A stretch of 64,000 nucleotides of DNA from JAMHWD01 sp035911135 (GCA_035911135.1 JAMHWD010000011.1:1-64000), one strand, 5' to 3'. Positions 1 to 9,428 are shown, counted from the stretch's first letter. A program made the numbers and translations. Notes: a model not told the origin generated them from the letters alone.

Positions 1-73
1 CCACAAGACGCGCTTCCTCATTCCGCGTAACAACAATAATGCTGACCGGGATTGCGGACATCTGGTTTTTCAT
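1..73 (-). CDS. Glycosyltransferase family 2, N-terminal fragment (runs off window)
   Basis: The reverse strand opens with ATG at 73 and stays open to the window edge (24 codons). The peptide contains VSIIVVTRNEEARL, the usual first beta-strand and nucleotide-binding loop of GT-A fold family 2 glycosyltransferases. Its ATG shares one base with the TAA stop of the Wzz-like gene, which indicates translational coupling and membership of the polysaccharide cluster. The acceptor and donor sugars cannot be judged from this fragment. Confidence 0.7.
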   Translation of the reverse strand, partial: MKNQMSAIPVSIIVVTRNEEARLV

Positions 74-1011
74 TATTCAGCAGCGCGAACGGATGGATCG
101 GCGCGGTTGGAATTGCGCGCATTAATCTTATGCCATGAAAATCTTGAGCGGCGTGCCGTCATAATCGGCGAAGGGCGGCGCAGCGCATGAACAAGATAAC
201 CGGCAAAAGCGCCCGTCATCATCAACCCGCCTATCACCATATAAAAATCCGGCCATGCGGGTTTGTCTGATGTTGCCGCCGGTTCGATAATGGCTGCGGC
301 ATAAGGCTGCTCGATGGAGGCCAGCATTTTCAGACGTTCCTGCTCCAGCAGCAATGTCGTCAAGGCGCGGCGATGCTCCGGGTTATTGGTCTCGAATATC
401 GCCTTTTGCAGATATTCAATCCGTGCCGTTGAATCCTGCCGCACGGAATCACGGATCAGATGATCGGCGGCTGCATGAATGGCTGCAATCATATAACGCG
501 CAAAAGCCGGATTTTCATGAAAATAGGACAGGGCGCTGACTTGCGATCCGCTGATCGGCTCCAGTTTTACGCGCTTTTGCAAGTAACGCGAAAGCATTTC
601 AGGCGATGGCTGATCGAGCGGAGCCGAAAAAACAAAAGCCCGGTCCACAGCAAGACCCTTGAGGATAGCCTTGTCATTGAGCAATTTTTTAGCCACGGAA
701 GGCCCGGCAAACGTGCTTTTAAAACGTTCAAAATCAGAAACGGCGGAGCTCCCCAAACGTTGGGCAAGATATCGCAGCGCATAAACATTCTCATCCGCCA
801 GCATCGAAGATGTCTCGGCCCCGTTCATGGGATTGGCCGGAACCAACAGCATCTGGCCTTCATATTGCGGCCGCGCCAGCGCTATAAACGACAAGGCAAT
901 CAACAATCCCGCAAGCGAGGCCATCAATATGATTTTTCTATCCGCCCAGATATCCGCCAGCAAGTCACGGAAATCTGGCTGTGCCGTATTGCTGATATGA
1001 TGTTCGCTCAT
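73..1011 (-). CDS. Wzz/chain-length determinant-like polysaccharide co-polymerase
   Basis: 312 aa. An N-terminal cytoplasmic stretch leads into a membrane segment near residues 30-50 (IILMASLAGLLIALSFIALA), then a periplasmic region with YEGQMLLVPANP, typical of the Wzz N-terminal domain. A second membrane segment follows near 262-282, preceded by a proline-containing stretch (EPAATSDKPAWPD) of the kind that marks the second helix of polysaccharide co-polymerases. There is no C-terminal tyrosine kinase domain. Proteins of this family set the modal length of O-antigen or capsule chains at the inner membrane. The start overlaps the upstream glycosyltransferase stop by ATGA. The family call is sound; which polysaccharide is made is unknown. 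Confidence 0.75.
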   Translation of the reverse strand: MSEHHISNTAQPDFRDLLADIWADRKIILMASLAGLLIALSFIALARPQYEGQMLLVPANPMNGAETSSMLADENVYALRYLAQRLGSSAVSDFERFKSTFAGPSVAKKLLNDKAILKGLAVDRAFVFSAPLDQPSPEMLSRYLQKRVKLEPISGSQVSALSYFHENPAFARYMIAAIHAAADHLIRDSVRQDSTARIEYLQKAIFETNNPEHRRALTTLLLEQERLKMLASIEQPYAAAIIEPAATSDKPAWPDFYMVIGGLMMTGAFAGYLVHALRRPSPIMTARRSRFSWHKINARNSNRADPSVRAAE

Positions 1012-2270
1012 GCCGCTTTATTCTCCTCCCGCTGTATCTGCTCTGTGCCGCCGATAACCTGCACGGCGCGTTTGATCCACGCATCGACTGATTCCTTGGG
1101 CTTGAAGACGCGGCCTGCGCTATGTGCGCCTTCATGCGCGGAAAACCACGCCTGCCCGTCCATACGGTAATGCAGGATGGCTTGCGCCAGTTGTTCAGGA
1201 TTGCCTTGCGGCATGACGGTTCCGGCTTTGTAATCCTGAATAACCTTGGCCGTTTCCGTATCGGCCGGCCCCAGATAAATACAAGGGCGCGCCACCGCCA
1301 GCGCCGCATATAACTTGCTGGGCACAACGCATCCGCGCGCGCGGTCATCCAAAGATATCAAATGCAGATCACCGCTTTCCATCACTTCCTTCAGGCGGCT
1401 ATTGGCCTGAAACGGTAGAAAACGCACATTGGAAAGCCCGCGGCGTGAGCGCTGCTTGGCAAGGGAGTCGATACGCGGGCCATCGCCCACAATCACAAAT
1501 TCAATCTCAGGATTAGAGACATTTAAAATTTCTGCCGCGCCCAATATCGTTTCCATGGGATGAACACGACCGATAGATCCGGCATATAAAAGCCTGAATT
1601 TCGGCCCGTCTTTAAGCTGAGATTCATGATCCTTCAGCCCATCCACAACCGGGGAACGGGCAATGATATCCATGATATCCTGCTTTTGAAATTTGGAACG
1701 CGCCAATTCCGGATCCGGCCAGTTGGGAATGACCGATATCTTGCGCGGATCCACGCCGCTCTCGCTCAAATGATGGCCCATGCAACGCCCGATCACAATA
1801 ATTTTATCCGCGCGGTTCATCACGAAACGCGACAGACGCATCAGACCCGCCTGCAAAAATCCCGGCATTTTTATGCCCATGGCCGGCAGAACATCCGGAT
1901 ATAAATCCTGACACCAGTGGATATGCCGCGCGCCTTTCATTTTAGCAACCATCCAGCCTATCAACCCTAGCATAGGCGGATCGGTCATGGTCACAACCAG
2001 ATCGGCGCGAGGCGCACGCAGCGCAGCAAACAGCAATCTGATCCATATCCAGCCATACCAGATCATGGCAAAAGGCTTTTGCGGCGCGCCGGCCTGAATG
2101 ATGCGGACCTGCAAATCGCGCGTACGGGCAGATTTATGCGCGGTTGTGACAACGGTAACGGCCCAGCCTTCTTTGGCAAAGGCGCGCGCCAGATCACGCA
2201 GCATACGCCCTGTTGCGCCGCGCGCAGGCGGATAGACACGGTTAATAAAGACAACGCTGGGCTTTTTCAT
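1008..2270 (-). CDS. Glycosyltransferase family 4 (GT-B fold)
   Basis: 420 aa. The N-terminus VVFINRVYPPARGATGRMLRDLA is the glycine-rich acceptor-side loop of GT4 enzymes (WcaI/WbuB-like). The C-terminal half has FRLLYAGSIGRVHPMETIL and later FVIVGDGPRIDSLAK, the donor-nucleotide half of a GT-B enzyme. It probably transfers a sugar from a nucleotide donor to an undecaprenyl-linked intermediate on the cytoplasmic face. The gene lies 3 bp downstream of the Wzy-like gene and overlaps the Wzz-like gene by 4 bp, so these are one operon. Substrate specificity cannot be read from the sequence. Confidence 0.85.
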   Translation of the reverse strand: MKKPSVVFINRVYPPARGATGRMLRDLARAFAKEGWAVTVVTTAHKSARTRDLQVRIIQAGAPQKPFAMIWYGWIWIRLLFAALRAPRADLVVTMTDPPMLGLIGWMVAKMKGARHIHWCQDLYPDVLPAMGIKMPGFLQAGLMRLSRFVMNRADKIIVIGRCMGHHLSESGVDPRKISVIPNWPDPELARSKFQKQDIMDIIARSPVVDGLKDHESQLKDGPKFRLLYAGSIGRVHPMETILGAAEILNVSNPEIEFVIVGDGPRIDSLAKQRSRRGLSNVRFLPFQANSRLKEVMESGDLHLISLDDRARGCVVPSKLYAALAVARPCIYLGPADTETAKVIQDYKAGTVMPQGNPEQLAQAILHYRMDGQAWFSAHEGAHSAGRVFKPKESVDAWIKRAVQVIGGTEQIQREENKAA

Positions 2271-2273
2271 GTC

Positions 2274-3500
2274 TTAATCTTGCTTCTTCAGGGACAAGGC
2301 CGCCAAAATCAGCAGCAAAAGCCCGAAATCCAGTGATTTAAAGGCCGCATACAGGAAAATGTCAATAAATAACGGACAAAGAAGGGCAAAGAACAGGCCG
2401 GGCGCGGTTTTCAGGACGTTTGCCATCGGCCTCACCAAGGCCGCTATATAAAGAAAGGTCAATAACGTCCCGCATATCCCGGTTTTGAGCAATATTGACC
2501 CCAAAAGGCCATGCGTGAAATTCACGCTCATATTCCCAACGGCCGGCGATGCAAACATCGCCCCCCAGCCCGTACCAAATATAAATGACAAGGGGCTTGC
2601 AGTAATGACAGCCCAGACAGCGGCCAGTTCCTGCAGCCGCATATTCGCCCCGACATTATGCGTCTTTTCCATCAGCGGCCCATATATCGCGGCCATATCG
2701 GCACTGAAAAACACCCCGGCGCAGATCAAGACAACAAGCCACCCCATATAGCGATACGGAGCTTTTAAAAAATGCAGGATAAAAATCATGGCCAATGAAA
2801 AAACCCATAAGCCGGTGCTGGCACGCTGAAGCGTTATGATCAACGCCATCACACATGCCCCGCTTGCCAGAACCGCCAAAGCCATCAACAACATGGATTT
2901 GATTGTGGCCGGATTGCCCGCCGCCTTGATTGCCTGCGCGCCAAGCCAGATCGCGGCAAAAAGAACACACGGCGAATTGGCCAAATAATAAAGAGGATCA
3001 CGAGAGAGGAATACCAGCAGCCCATCATCCAATGCCTGCAGCAATGAACGCAAGGCAAAGGCAATACCAATGATGATCGTCCCTGCTATTAGAACATCCC
3101 CATCAAGATAATTGCGGCGAATGGCAGATAAAAAAAAGAGCGGGAATAGTAAAAAAATGAACGAGGCCAGATCACGAATAATGGCGATTATTTCATGATC
3201 GGCAAATAATGCGATTGCCAATGATATTGTAAACCCGTACGCCCCCAACGCAACGGCGCTGCCCCAATAGGCGGGAGCGGGTTCATCTTCCTTGTGCCAG
3301 GACCGGATTATGCCTACCGGGCTTGCCGCAATAATCAGCAGCATCCCAATCAGTAATTCAATCAAGCCGGGATTATCCGGTGTCGGCGATCCCGAAACCG
3401 CGTAGATCAACACCGCCAGAATAAAGGGAATAGCCCGGCGCCTGCGGAATAATTGTGCAGGCACTTCATTTGAAAACGGCATTGGCGGCGCGGCAATCAT
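2274..3500 (-). CDS. O-antigen polymerase/ligase-like membrane protein (Wzy/WaaL family)
   Basis: 408 aa with about ten hydrophobic segments from residue 24 to the C-terminus. The segment around residues 295-345 (SPLSFIFGTGWGAMF, then NFTHGLLGSILLKTG) resembles the periplasmic loop and the G-x-G...H pattern of the Wzy_C/O-antigen ligase family. Such proteins polymerise repeat units or ligate polysaccharide to lipid A core. Its place directly upstream of GT4 and Wzz-like genes favours a polymerase. A plausible SD (AAAGG) precedes the ATG. The choice between Wzy and WaaL function is inference. Confidence 0.7.
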   Translation of the reverse strand: MIAAPPMPFSNEVPAQLFRRRRAIPFILAVLIYAVSGSPTPDNPGLIELLIGMLLIIAASPVGIIRSWHKEDEPAPAYWGSAVALGAYGFTISLAIALFADHEIIAIIRDLASFIFLLFPLFFLSAIRRNYLDGDVLIAGTIIIGIAFALRSLLQALDDGLLVFLSRDPLYYLANSPCVLFAAIWLGAQAIKAAGNPATIKSMLLMALAVLASGACVMALIITLQRASTGLWVFSLAMIFILHFLKAPYRYMGWLVVLICAGVFFSADMAAIYGPLMEKTHNVGANMRLQELAAVWAVITASPLSFIFGTGWGAMFASPAVGNMSVNFTHGLLGSILLKTGICGTLLTFLYIAALVRPMANVLKTAPGLFFALLCPLFIDIFLYAAFKSLDFGLLLLILAALSLKKQD

Positions 3501-3527
3501 GCCGGCCTTTGTAGCACCGAAAAGGCA

Positions 3528-4280
3528 TTACTCAAAGACGTTGAATATGCGCTTGGGCTTCTCGCCTTTGGATTTGGATTTATAGATAATCTTGGGCTGC
3601 TCCTGCGCGGTCTCGCCATCATCATCGGGCCCGCCCGTATCCGGACCATCGCCATCCATGCCGGGGTAAGAATCGGCTGGCGGAACCTTCGAAAGCGGCG
3701 GTTTCGAATTGGAATTCATCGAGACATTGCTGGCACCGCCGGGAGTAAGTCCTTTTTTGGCCTTCTCGGCTTCTTTCTTCTTTTTGTAGGCCTCAACCGA
3801 TTGATCCAGCCTTGTCCGCGCCGCGGCCAGCTTGGCATCGCTTCGGGCCTGATTCTCATCTGCCATGCGAAGGGCCGCTTGCGTGTTTTCTTCCTGCGCG
3901 CGGGCCAGATCAACGCGGGTGATATCCGAAGGCGGCGAGGTCAGCGTATCGCGCGGCTGGGTGCGGGCAACCTGACGGCTGGCTTGTCTGGCCACCTTGG
4001 GATTGCTGTCGGTCCTGTAATAGGTATTACCCGGTGTTGCCTGCTGGCGCTGGACGGAGCGCGGGTTTTTGCCGGTTTGCGGCTTGATATAAATGGGGGC
4101 GGATTTTTTTTCCTGTCCTTGCTGGTCGGCGCCGCGGTCGGAACCCGGCCCCATATAGCTGCGCTCCTGACTTGCAGACTTGTTCTTCTTCACAAAGATA
4201 TCCTGGGCCATGGCCTGACCCGGCATCAGCATGCCTCCGGCCAAAGCGCCTATAACCAGAATTTTATAAAGACCTGCCAT
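3528..4280 (-). CDS. Exported low-complexity charged protein, function unknown
   Basis: 250 aa. A clear Sec signal peptide (hydrophobic 5-20, then GQAMAQ, likely cleavage before DIF) is followed by a polar region with many Gln, Lys and Arg. A Glu/Ala/Lys-rich stretch around residues 125-170 (ENTQAALRMADENQAR..., EAYKKKKEAEKAKKG) probably forms a coiled coil. The C-terminus contains Asp/Gly-rich and Lys-rich segments and ends in PKRIFNVFE. I do not recognise a domain. It sits 27 bp upstream of the Wzy-like gene on the same strand and may be the first gene of the polysaccharide operon, but nothing in its sequence shows a role there. Confidence 0.7.
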   Translation of the reverse strand: MAGLYKILVIGALAGGMLMPGQAMAQDIFVKKNKSASQERSYMGPGSDRGADQQGQEKKSAPIYIKPQTGKNPRSVQRQQATPGNTYYRTDSNPKVARQASRQVARTQPRDTLTSPPSDITRVDLARAQEENTQAALRMADENQARSDAKLAAARTRLDQSVEAYKKKKEAEKAKKGLTPGGASNVSMNSNSKPPLSKVPPADSYPGMDGDGPDTGGPDDDGETAQEQPKIIYKSKSKGEKPKRIFNVFE

Positions 4281-4490
4281 ATGTAATACCCCGCCTTGGA
4301 AAATGCCCGATTATTAAAGTGTAACAAAAAAATGACTGCAATGCCCTGCATTTATAAGGGTTTTGAGAATTTTCTGACAATATTAACCTTCTTAAGACTT
4401 TGTTAAGCTTTTGAGCGCTATAGTGATATCAATTTCGTAAAATAATAATGTTCCGGCCAAACGGTACAGGTAATAAATAGGAGTGATGTG

Positions 4491-5153
4491 ATGAAAGTTA
4501 ATTTAGAGAAATTTTTACAAGATTCAGGCATCGACGAGCCATTCTACCCCGGCAAGCGTCTGGTGAAAACATGCCGCCAGCCCGGCGACTTCAAAAGCCA
4601 TTGCGTGGTATTTGACTGGCGCAATCCCGATATGATCCGCGTCGAAATCAAGGCCGGCCTTTCCGGCAAGGATCTGGTGGTCCAGCAACTTAAAAATTAC
4701 CCTGTCTGCTTCCAAAGCCCAACCTATGTGGAAATCGAAGTCTTTAATGACAACGATAAAAAAGAAGAGGAAGAAGGCAAATCCGGCAGCGCATCCGGCG
4801 GCGGTACGCGCGGGTTCAAAAAGAAATCCCTCTCGGACCTCAGCGGTATGATGTCCAAGGCCTTTAGCGATATCGTCGAGGCCAAGGCCCCTTCCCTTGG
4901 AAAAATCAAGGAAATGGTGGTGATGGGCAAACAGATCGCCGAACAGGCCTTTGAATCCGTCTTTGAATCCCTGACACAGCAAATCGCACATGCCAAAATT
5001 GCTGCCACGGAACTACTGGCCCATGCCGGAAAATATATCACAACCTACACGCCGCCCGCCTTTATGAAACCGCGCGGCAACGAGGACGCGAAATACAAAT
5101 ACGACCGCGAGAAAAATGCCGATATCGGCCTGAAAACTCCCTCGCTCGGATAA
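4491..5153 (+). CDS. Conserved-looking hypothetical protein, 220 aa
   Basis: I chose ATG 4491 because AGGAG lies at 4479-4483, 7 nt upstream; a GTG at 4488 is the alternative. The N-terminal 85 residues look globular (Cys at about 23 and 34, FDWRNPDMIRVEI, YPVCFQSPTYVEIEVF). A Lys/Glu/Gly-rich linker (NDNDKKEEEEGKSGSASGGG) separates them from a helical C-terminal half of amphipathic Ala/Lys segments. There is no signal peptide or membrane helix. I do not recognise the family. It has its own SD and is followed by an intrinsic terminator, so it is probably a monocistronic gene. Confidence 0.75.
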   Translation: MKVNLEKFLQDSGIDEPFYPGKRLVKTCRQPGDFKSHCVVFDWRNPDMIRVEIKAGLSGKDLVVQQLKNYPVCFQSPTYVEIEVFNDNDKKEEEEGKSGSASGGGTRGFKKKSLSDLSGMMSKAFSDIVEAKAPSLGKIKEMVVMGKQIAEQAFESVFESLTQQIAHAKIAATELLAHAGKYITTYTPPAFMKPRGNEDAKYKYDREKNADIGLKTPSLG

Positions 5154-5199
5154 GATTTTCGCAGTTGCGAACATTAACTCCAATCGAAGTCCTAACTGA

Positions 5200-5231
5200 C
5201 CCGGCCCTAAAAAGCCGGGCCTATTTTTATT
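5200..5231 (+). terminator. Rho-independent terminator
   Basis: CCCGGC (5200-5205) can pair with GCCGGG (5214-5219) around an 8-nt loop, followed by CC and the T-rich run TATTTTTATT. It lies 47 bp after the stop of the 220-aa gene and before the next start. Confidence 0.75.
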
Positions 5232-5289
5232 AGGCGGCAAATGGTTTAAAGTTGCAGGATGATTTCGATTCTCTGACTGACAAGGGACT

Positions 5290-5523
5290 ATGCTCATGAT
5301 CACTAAATTCCGCCCGATCCTGTCCTTGCTGGGCATGGTCTTTATCCTCTCCATCGTTACCATTGGCATTATAAAAATCTGGAATCCGGAACTGATCGCC
5401 AATGAAGTTTTTGAAAAAATGATCCTGACCTTTGCCTTGCTAGCGTTGGGATCGGTATCAATTCTCTTTCTCTCAAGCTTTAAAGGGCCTGATAAGGATA
5501 CAGACGATAAGAAGCCGCATTAA
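5290..5523 (+). CDS. Small two-helix membrane protein
   Basis: 77 aa with two hydrophobic segments (about residues 9-28, and 42-63: MILTFALLALGSVSILFLSS) and a short polar tail ending DKDTDDKKPH. This is the topology of a hairpin membrane protein with both ends on the same side. Its family is not recognisable. It follows the terminator above and precedes the rhomboid gene by 29 bp, so the two may be co-transcribed. Confidence 0.6.
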   Translation: MLMITKFRPILSLLGMVFILSIVTIGIIKIWNPELIANEVFEKMILTFALLALGSVSILFLSSFKGPDKDTDDKKPH

Positions 5524-5552
5524 AAACATTTTGCCGGGCAGGAAAACGGGCT

Positions 5553-6356
5553 ATGGCCAATAACGGTTCAAAAAAGAACGGATCGGGGCAACCGCCGGAA
5601 GATCCCGGCAAGGTTCTTTCCTTTCCGACACTCGCGGAACGCGACCGCCTGCGCGAACAAAAAGCAGCGCAGGAAAAGGCATGGCGCGCGCAATATGCCG
5701 CGCGCAATCGCGGCGCGTCCGAACCTTTTCTCAACCTTGATAAAATCCCTCTGATTATCAAAATCACCCTGCCCTTGCTGCTGGCTATTCATGTGCTTAT
5801 TTATTTTGGCATGGACGATGCGGGGGTTTTAATGACCCGTCAGAAATTCGGATTTGTGCCGCGTTACTATACGCAAGACCCCAATATATTCATGATCTTC
5901 GGGCCCTTTACCCATGTATTCCTGCATGGCAGCTGGACGCATCTGGGCATCAACGCGATGATGATCGCGGCGATGGGCACATTTTTCGCGCGGGAAAATA
6001 CCGTCAAATATACCATCTTGTTTTTCATGTCCTGCGCCGTTGGCGGGGCGGCATTCCATGCCCTGATCAATCCATTCTCAGGCTATCCGCTGATCGGGGC
6101 ATCGGGCGGAATCAGCGGCCTGTTCGCCGCCTTCCTGGTGGCCATGTACCGCGCAGGTTCCTTAAGCCGCGCAGAAATCGTGCGCCGCTATGGTATCACG
6201 GCCGTATTTGGCATCTGGATTGCTGTCACAATCGGGATTGCAATTATTCTAGGCGGCGGCACACATTCCTGGGAAGCCCATACGGGCGGTTTGATTACGG
6301 GCTTACTGATGATGAGCCAGAAAAAGCGCGGCGATTTACGCTTCTGGCGTCTTTAA
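5553..6356 (+). CDS. Rhomboid family intramembrane serine protease
   Basis: 267 aa. A roughly 65-residue charged cytoplasmic N-terminus precedes about six membrane helices. Helix 2 carries THVFLHGSWTHLGINAMM, the conserved H-x-x-x-N region of rhomboids. The nucleophile motif GASGGISGLFAAF places the serine near residue 182, and the partner histidine sits in SWEAHTGGLITG near residue 242. Rhomboids cleave single-pass membrane proteins within the bilayer. The long N-terminal extension is typical of alphaproteobacterial members. The gene overlaps the hemY stop tail to tail by 4 bp. Confidence 0.92.
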   Translation: MANNGSKKNGSGQPPEDPGKVLSFPTLAERDRLREQKAAQEKAWRAQYAARNRGASEPFLNLDKIPLIIKITLPLLLAIHVLIYFGMDDAGVLMTRQKFGFVPRYYTQDPNIFMIFGPFTHVFLHGSWTHLGINAMMIAAMGTFFARENTVKYTILFFMSCAVGGAAFHALINPFSGYPLIGASGGISGLFAAFLVAMYRAGSLSRAEIVRRYGITAVFGIWIAVTIGIAIILGGGTHSWEAHTGGLITGLLMMSQKKRGDLRFWRL

Positions 6357-7720
6357 TGCGGTGCTTCCAGAACTGATGCCGCATATGGCAGGGCTTCGAT
6401 GATCGCATTATCGGCAATATGAACACCCGGAACTTCCCAGACGATCGTATTAAAACTGTCCTGCGGCGGCGCAAAAGCCATCCAGCTTTTGTATATGCGC
6501 CCGCTTTCCCGGCACAACCACACAGGATCCTGCGGCGCGTCCAGCGATTTTTGCAAATACTCACGAATGCGCGACTCATTGCGGCCCGACCGTTCTTCCA
6601 GCTCGACGAACATCTTGTATAATTTCACCGAAGGATGAATCTCTTCCGCCGCCTTCAGGGAGGCTCTGGCCTCGCCCCAAAGACCCAGATCAAGATTGGC
6701 ACGCGCCAGCGCCATATGCGCCTCGGCCGCGCGTGGGTTTAATGCGAGCATGCGCTCCAGCGCATTGAGCTTGTATATCTTATCGCCCTGCTTGTTCTTT
6801 GGCGCAGCCGCCAGCCATAGATCCAGAATATCCGGGTGATCGCTCACCTTCCAGGCTTTCTCCAGTATTGCAATGGCCTTGCGGCGCTTATCCGCGGCCA
6901 ATAGCAGCGCAGCATACCGTGTCACGCCCGGTACATATAACCGGTCGTAATCATAGGCCTTGGCGGCCTTGTTCAAGGCCTCGGTCATCTTGCCCTGCTC
7001 GCGGTCCTGATCGGATTCATACAGCAACATGGCAATGCGATCGCTCAAGGCGCGCGCTGCCGAAATCACTTTCAGTTTTTCAGCGCGGTATAAAGTTTTG
7101 CGCGCGTTATCAAAGTCGCGTTTGCGAATTTCAATGCCATAGGCAATTTTCAGGATCCACCCCTGGCGCGGATGCAATTTCAAGGCCCGGCGCGCGGCGC
7201 TGAGCGCCTGATCGTCATCCTTGCTCTCCAGCGCTGATTGCAGCATCCCGCGCAAGCCCAAAAACGCCGCATCCTTGTCTTCCAGAAGTTTTGAAAAATT
7301 ACGAAGGGCCTCATCCGGATCGCCTTCCAGACGCGCGGCCTGCGCCTTGAGCAAATAACCCAGCGCCGCGCCTTCCGGCATTAGCTTTTGTGCACGAAAT
7401 GCATGATAATGCGCGCCCTTGGCATCGCCCGCCGCCACGGCTGACAGACCCAAAGTCAAGGCGCGGTATCCTTTTTCGCGGCCAATCTCACGCCGGTAAC
7501 GTGCCCAAAGACCCGGAATATCGCTCACGCCGCGCAGCAGGCGATAAAGCAAAATCGCCAGTAAAATCACGCCCAAAAGACCCAGCAGGAAAAGCCCCAC
7601 ATGCATGGTCACAATCAGGCCCAGCCAGTCAATCGTTACTGTACCGGGCCGATCTGCAACCCAGACAGCCAACGCGATCAGTACGGCGATCTTGGCGATA
7701 AATGTTATGGCCCTGATCAT
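6353..7720 (-). CDS. hemY: HemY-like inner-membrane TPR protein
   Basis: 455 aa. Two N-terminal membrane segments (about residues 4-21 and 39-60) match the HemY_N domain. Helical repeats follow through most of the remainder, for example ALRNFSKLLEDKDAAFLGLR and AAEAHMALARANLDLGLWGEA, consistent with TPRs. It lies directly after hemC, hemD and the mitofilin-like gene, the family's usual neighbourhood. The HemY name reflects co-occurrence with haem genes; this is not the oxygen-dependent protoporphyrinogen oxidase, and its biochemical role is not settled. Last gene of the minus-strand operon. Confidence 0.88.
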   Translation of the reverse strand: MIRAITFIAKIAVLIALAVWVADRPGTVTIDWLGLIVTMHVGLFLLGLLGVILLAILLYRLLRGVSDIPGLWARYRREIGREKGYRALTLGLSAVAAGDAKGAHYHAFRAQKLMPEGAALGYLLKAQAARLEGDPDEALRNFSKLLEDKDAAFLGLRGMLQSALESKDDDQALSAARRALKLHPRQGWILKIAYGIEIRKRDFDNARKTLYRAEKLKVISAARALSDRIAMLLYESDQDREQGKMTEALNKAAKAYDYDRLYVPGVTRYAALLLAADKRRKAIAILEKAWKVSDHPDILDLWLAAAPKNKQGDKIYKLNALERMLALNPRAAEAHMALARANLDLGLWGEARASLKAAEEIHPSVKLYKMFVELEERSGRNESRIREYLQKSLDAPQDPVWLCRESGRIYKSWMAFAPPQDSFNTIVWEVPGVHIADNAIIEALPYAASVLEAPH

Positions 7721-7762
7721 GCGCGGGAGGTTCCTCTCACACGGGGGTTACAGGCGCAGCAA

Positions 7763-9337
7763 TCAACGCGTCTGGCTCAGGTCAGGCGCAGGTTTATAGA
7801 CCTTCAGACCTGAATCCTTGTCCTCAATCATAAAGCCCTGACCCGGCACTTGCGTCAGATTTGTCGCAGGACCGCCATCAACGCCGGCCAGCGGATTAAA
7901 TCCCAGCGCCTGATCGAGAATTTTCTGGAACTCCATGGTCGCCAGCGTTTTTTCTGCCTCGGCAAGCCATGGCGCGGCCTTGGTCGCCGCCGGGCCTTCC
8001 AGCGTTTTAATCTCGGCCACGGCTGATCCCAGATTATTCTGATCCAGATGGGTCATGGTACGGGCGACTTTGGCCTGTGTTTCTGTGCCCGTCACCAGCT
8101 CGCCATCCTTTTGAACGCTGAACAAATCATTCAGACGTGCCGTTGCCTTTTCCTGCACCGAGACATCCTCGCCGCTTAGAGATGCGACAACAATTTCACC
8201 CGCCAAACCGCGGAACTCGTTGCTCAGGCCAGAGACTGTCAAGACACCGTCCTTTGCTTGCGGCGCAAGCCTGTCGATGGATTGCATCAGTTCTGCATTT
8301 TCTGTGCCCACGAGATTTTTCATCAAGGCCAGATCCTGCTCAAACGGCTGCTTGTCACGGCTCAGCGCGCCGCGGAACTGGTTAAGGCCAAAGAGCAGCG
8401 CCGCCGCCTTCATGTCCTCCGCCGGGACTTCCTCGAATGTTTCGGACAGGACAGTGCTTTTGTTACGCGCCTCATCCAGATACGGGCTGATCTGATCGGT
8501 TGTGCCGGTGAATTGCTCCATCAGTACCGAAAGCTCAGTGCTTGCCTGATCCAGCTGCTGCTGGCCCAGCACAGAAGATTGCAGCGATTGCATATCGCCC
8601 CATAAATTCTGCATTGCCGGGTTGCTGATAATTTCGGTCAGATGCGTTTGCAATCTGGCCACACGGTCTTCCAGCGTACCGGCATTTTCTGCCAGCACAT
8701 CCTGACTGATTTCACCGGCCTTTTCCATGGCCACGCCGATCTGTTCCTCGGCTTGTCCCGCCACCTTCATGGCCTGCTGGGAAAGGTTTTCAATTTTCTC
8801 GCCCAGATCCTTGGGCAGGATTTCATCCATAAAGGACGGGCTGACCGGCTCTCTTTCAGCCAACTCAACTTCAGAAACAGTGACTGGCACTGGCGATTTC
8901 GGCCAGAGCAATACGCCCACAGCCACAAGGGCAACAACAGCCAGACCGGCCTGCCCCCACAGGGCAGTGTTCATACCGCGCGGTTTTGGCTGCGCCTCAT
9001 TCGCATGGGACGGCATCACGCCGGCAGGGGCCGGGGCATAAGATGATTTTTCTTCGCGCGCCGGCATCGAAATAACCGTGGCGTTTTGAATGGAATTTTG
9101 CGTGGTATTATTCTCATTAACCGCGCCTGCGCTCAGAATATCAGCGATATCAATATTATGATCCTGCGCGGCTTTTAGAATTTCAGTGCGGCGCGCGGCG
9201 GGAATGGCATTTCGTTTCTTCCATCCCTGAATCGTTGTCACCGGGATATTGGTCTTTGTGGCCATGGGACGGATACCGCCAAAACGTTCAATAATGGTTT
9301 CTGCGTTCTGGATGGGTCTGATTTCTTCGCCGGCCAT
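7763..9337 (-). CDS. Mitofilin/Mic60-like protein with N-terminal HTH-like domain
   Basis: 524 aa. Residues 10-65 (RFGGIRPMATKTNIPVTTIQ, then GWKKRNAIPAARR) look like a helix-turn-helix of the CI/YdaS-like sort. A disordered Pro/Ala-rich linker and a single membrane helix (about 129-147, AGLAVVALVAVGVLLWP) follow. Next comes a long periplasmic coiled coil (about 160-300) and a C-terminal region with ALLFGLNQFRGALSRDKQPF, which matches the bacterial mitofilin (COG4223) pattern. Alphaproteobacterial Mic60 shapes the inner membrane and is usually encoded between hemD and hemY, as here. The DNA-binding-like head is unusual. An AGGAG 10 nt before ATG supports the start. Confidence 0.85.
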   Translation of the reverse strand: MAGEEIRPIQNAETIIERFGGIRPMATKTNIPVTTIQGWKKRNAIPAARRTEILKAAQDHNIDIADILSAGAVNENNTTQNSIQNATVISMPAREEKSSYAPAPAGVMPSHANEAQPKPRGMNTALWGQAGLAVVALVAVGVLLWPKSPVPVTVSEVELAEREPVSPSFMDEILPKDLGEKIENLSQQAMKVAGQAEEQIGVAMEKAGEISQDVLAENAGTLEDRVARLQTHLTEIISNPAMQNLWGDMQSLQSSVLGQQQLDQASTELSVLMEQFTGTTDQISPYLDEARNKSTVLSETFEEVPAEDMKAAALLFGLNQFRGALSRDKQPFEQDLALMKNLVGTENAELMQSIDRLAPQAKDGVLTVSGLSNEFRGLAGEIVVASLSGEDVSVQEKATARLNDLFSVQKDGELVTGTETQAKVARTMTHLDQNNLGSAVAEIKTLEGPAATKAAPWLAEAEKTLATMEFQKILDQALGFNPLAGVDGGPATNLTQVPGQGFMIEDKDSGLKVYKPAPDLSQTR

Positions 9338-9428
9338 GGCTGATTGCTCCTTAAGGGTATGAGTATTCTCTCAAAATGAAAATAATGCCGTTATTAATAG
9401 TTACGCGCCGTCACTACGCAGAAAAATT

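Noticed and set aside
460..1170. 236-codon plus-strand open frame opposite the Wzz-like and GT4 genes
   Set aside because: Spans two overlapping minus-strand genes and carries no domain; a shadow.
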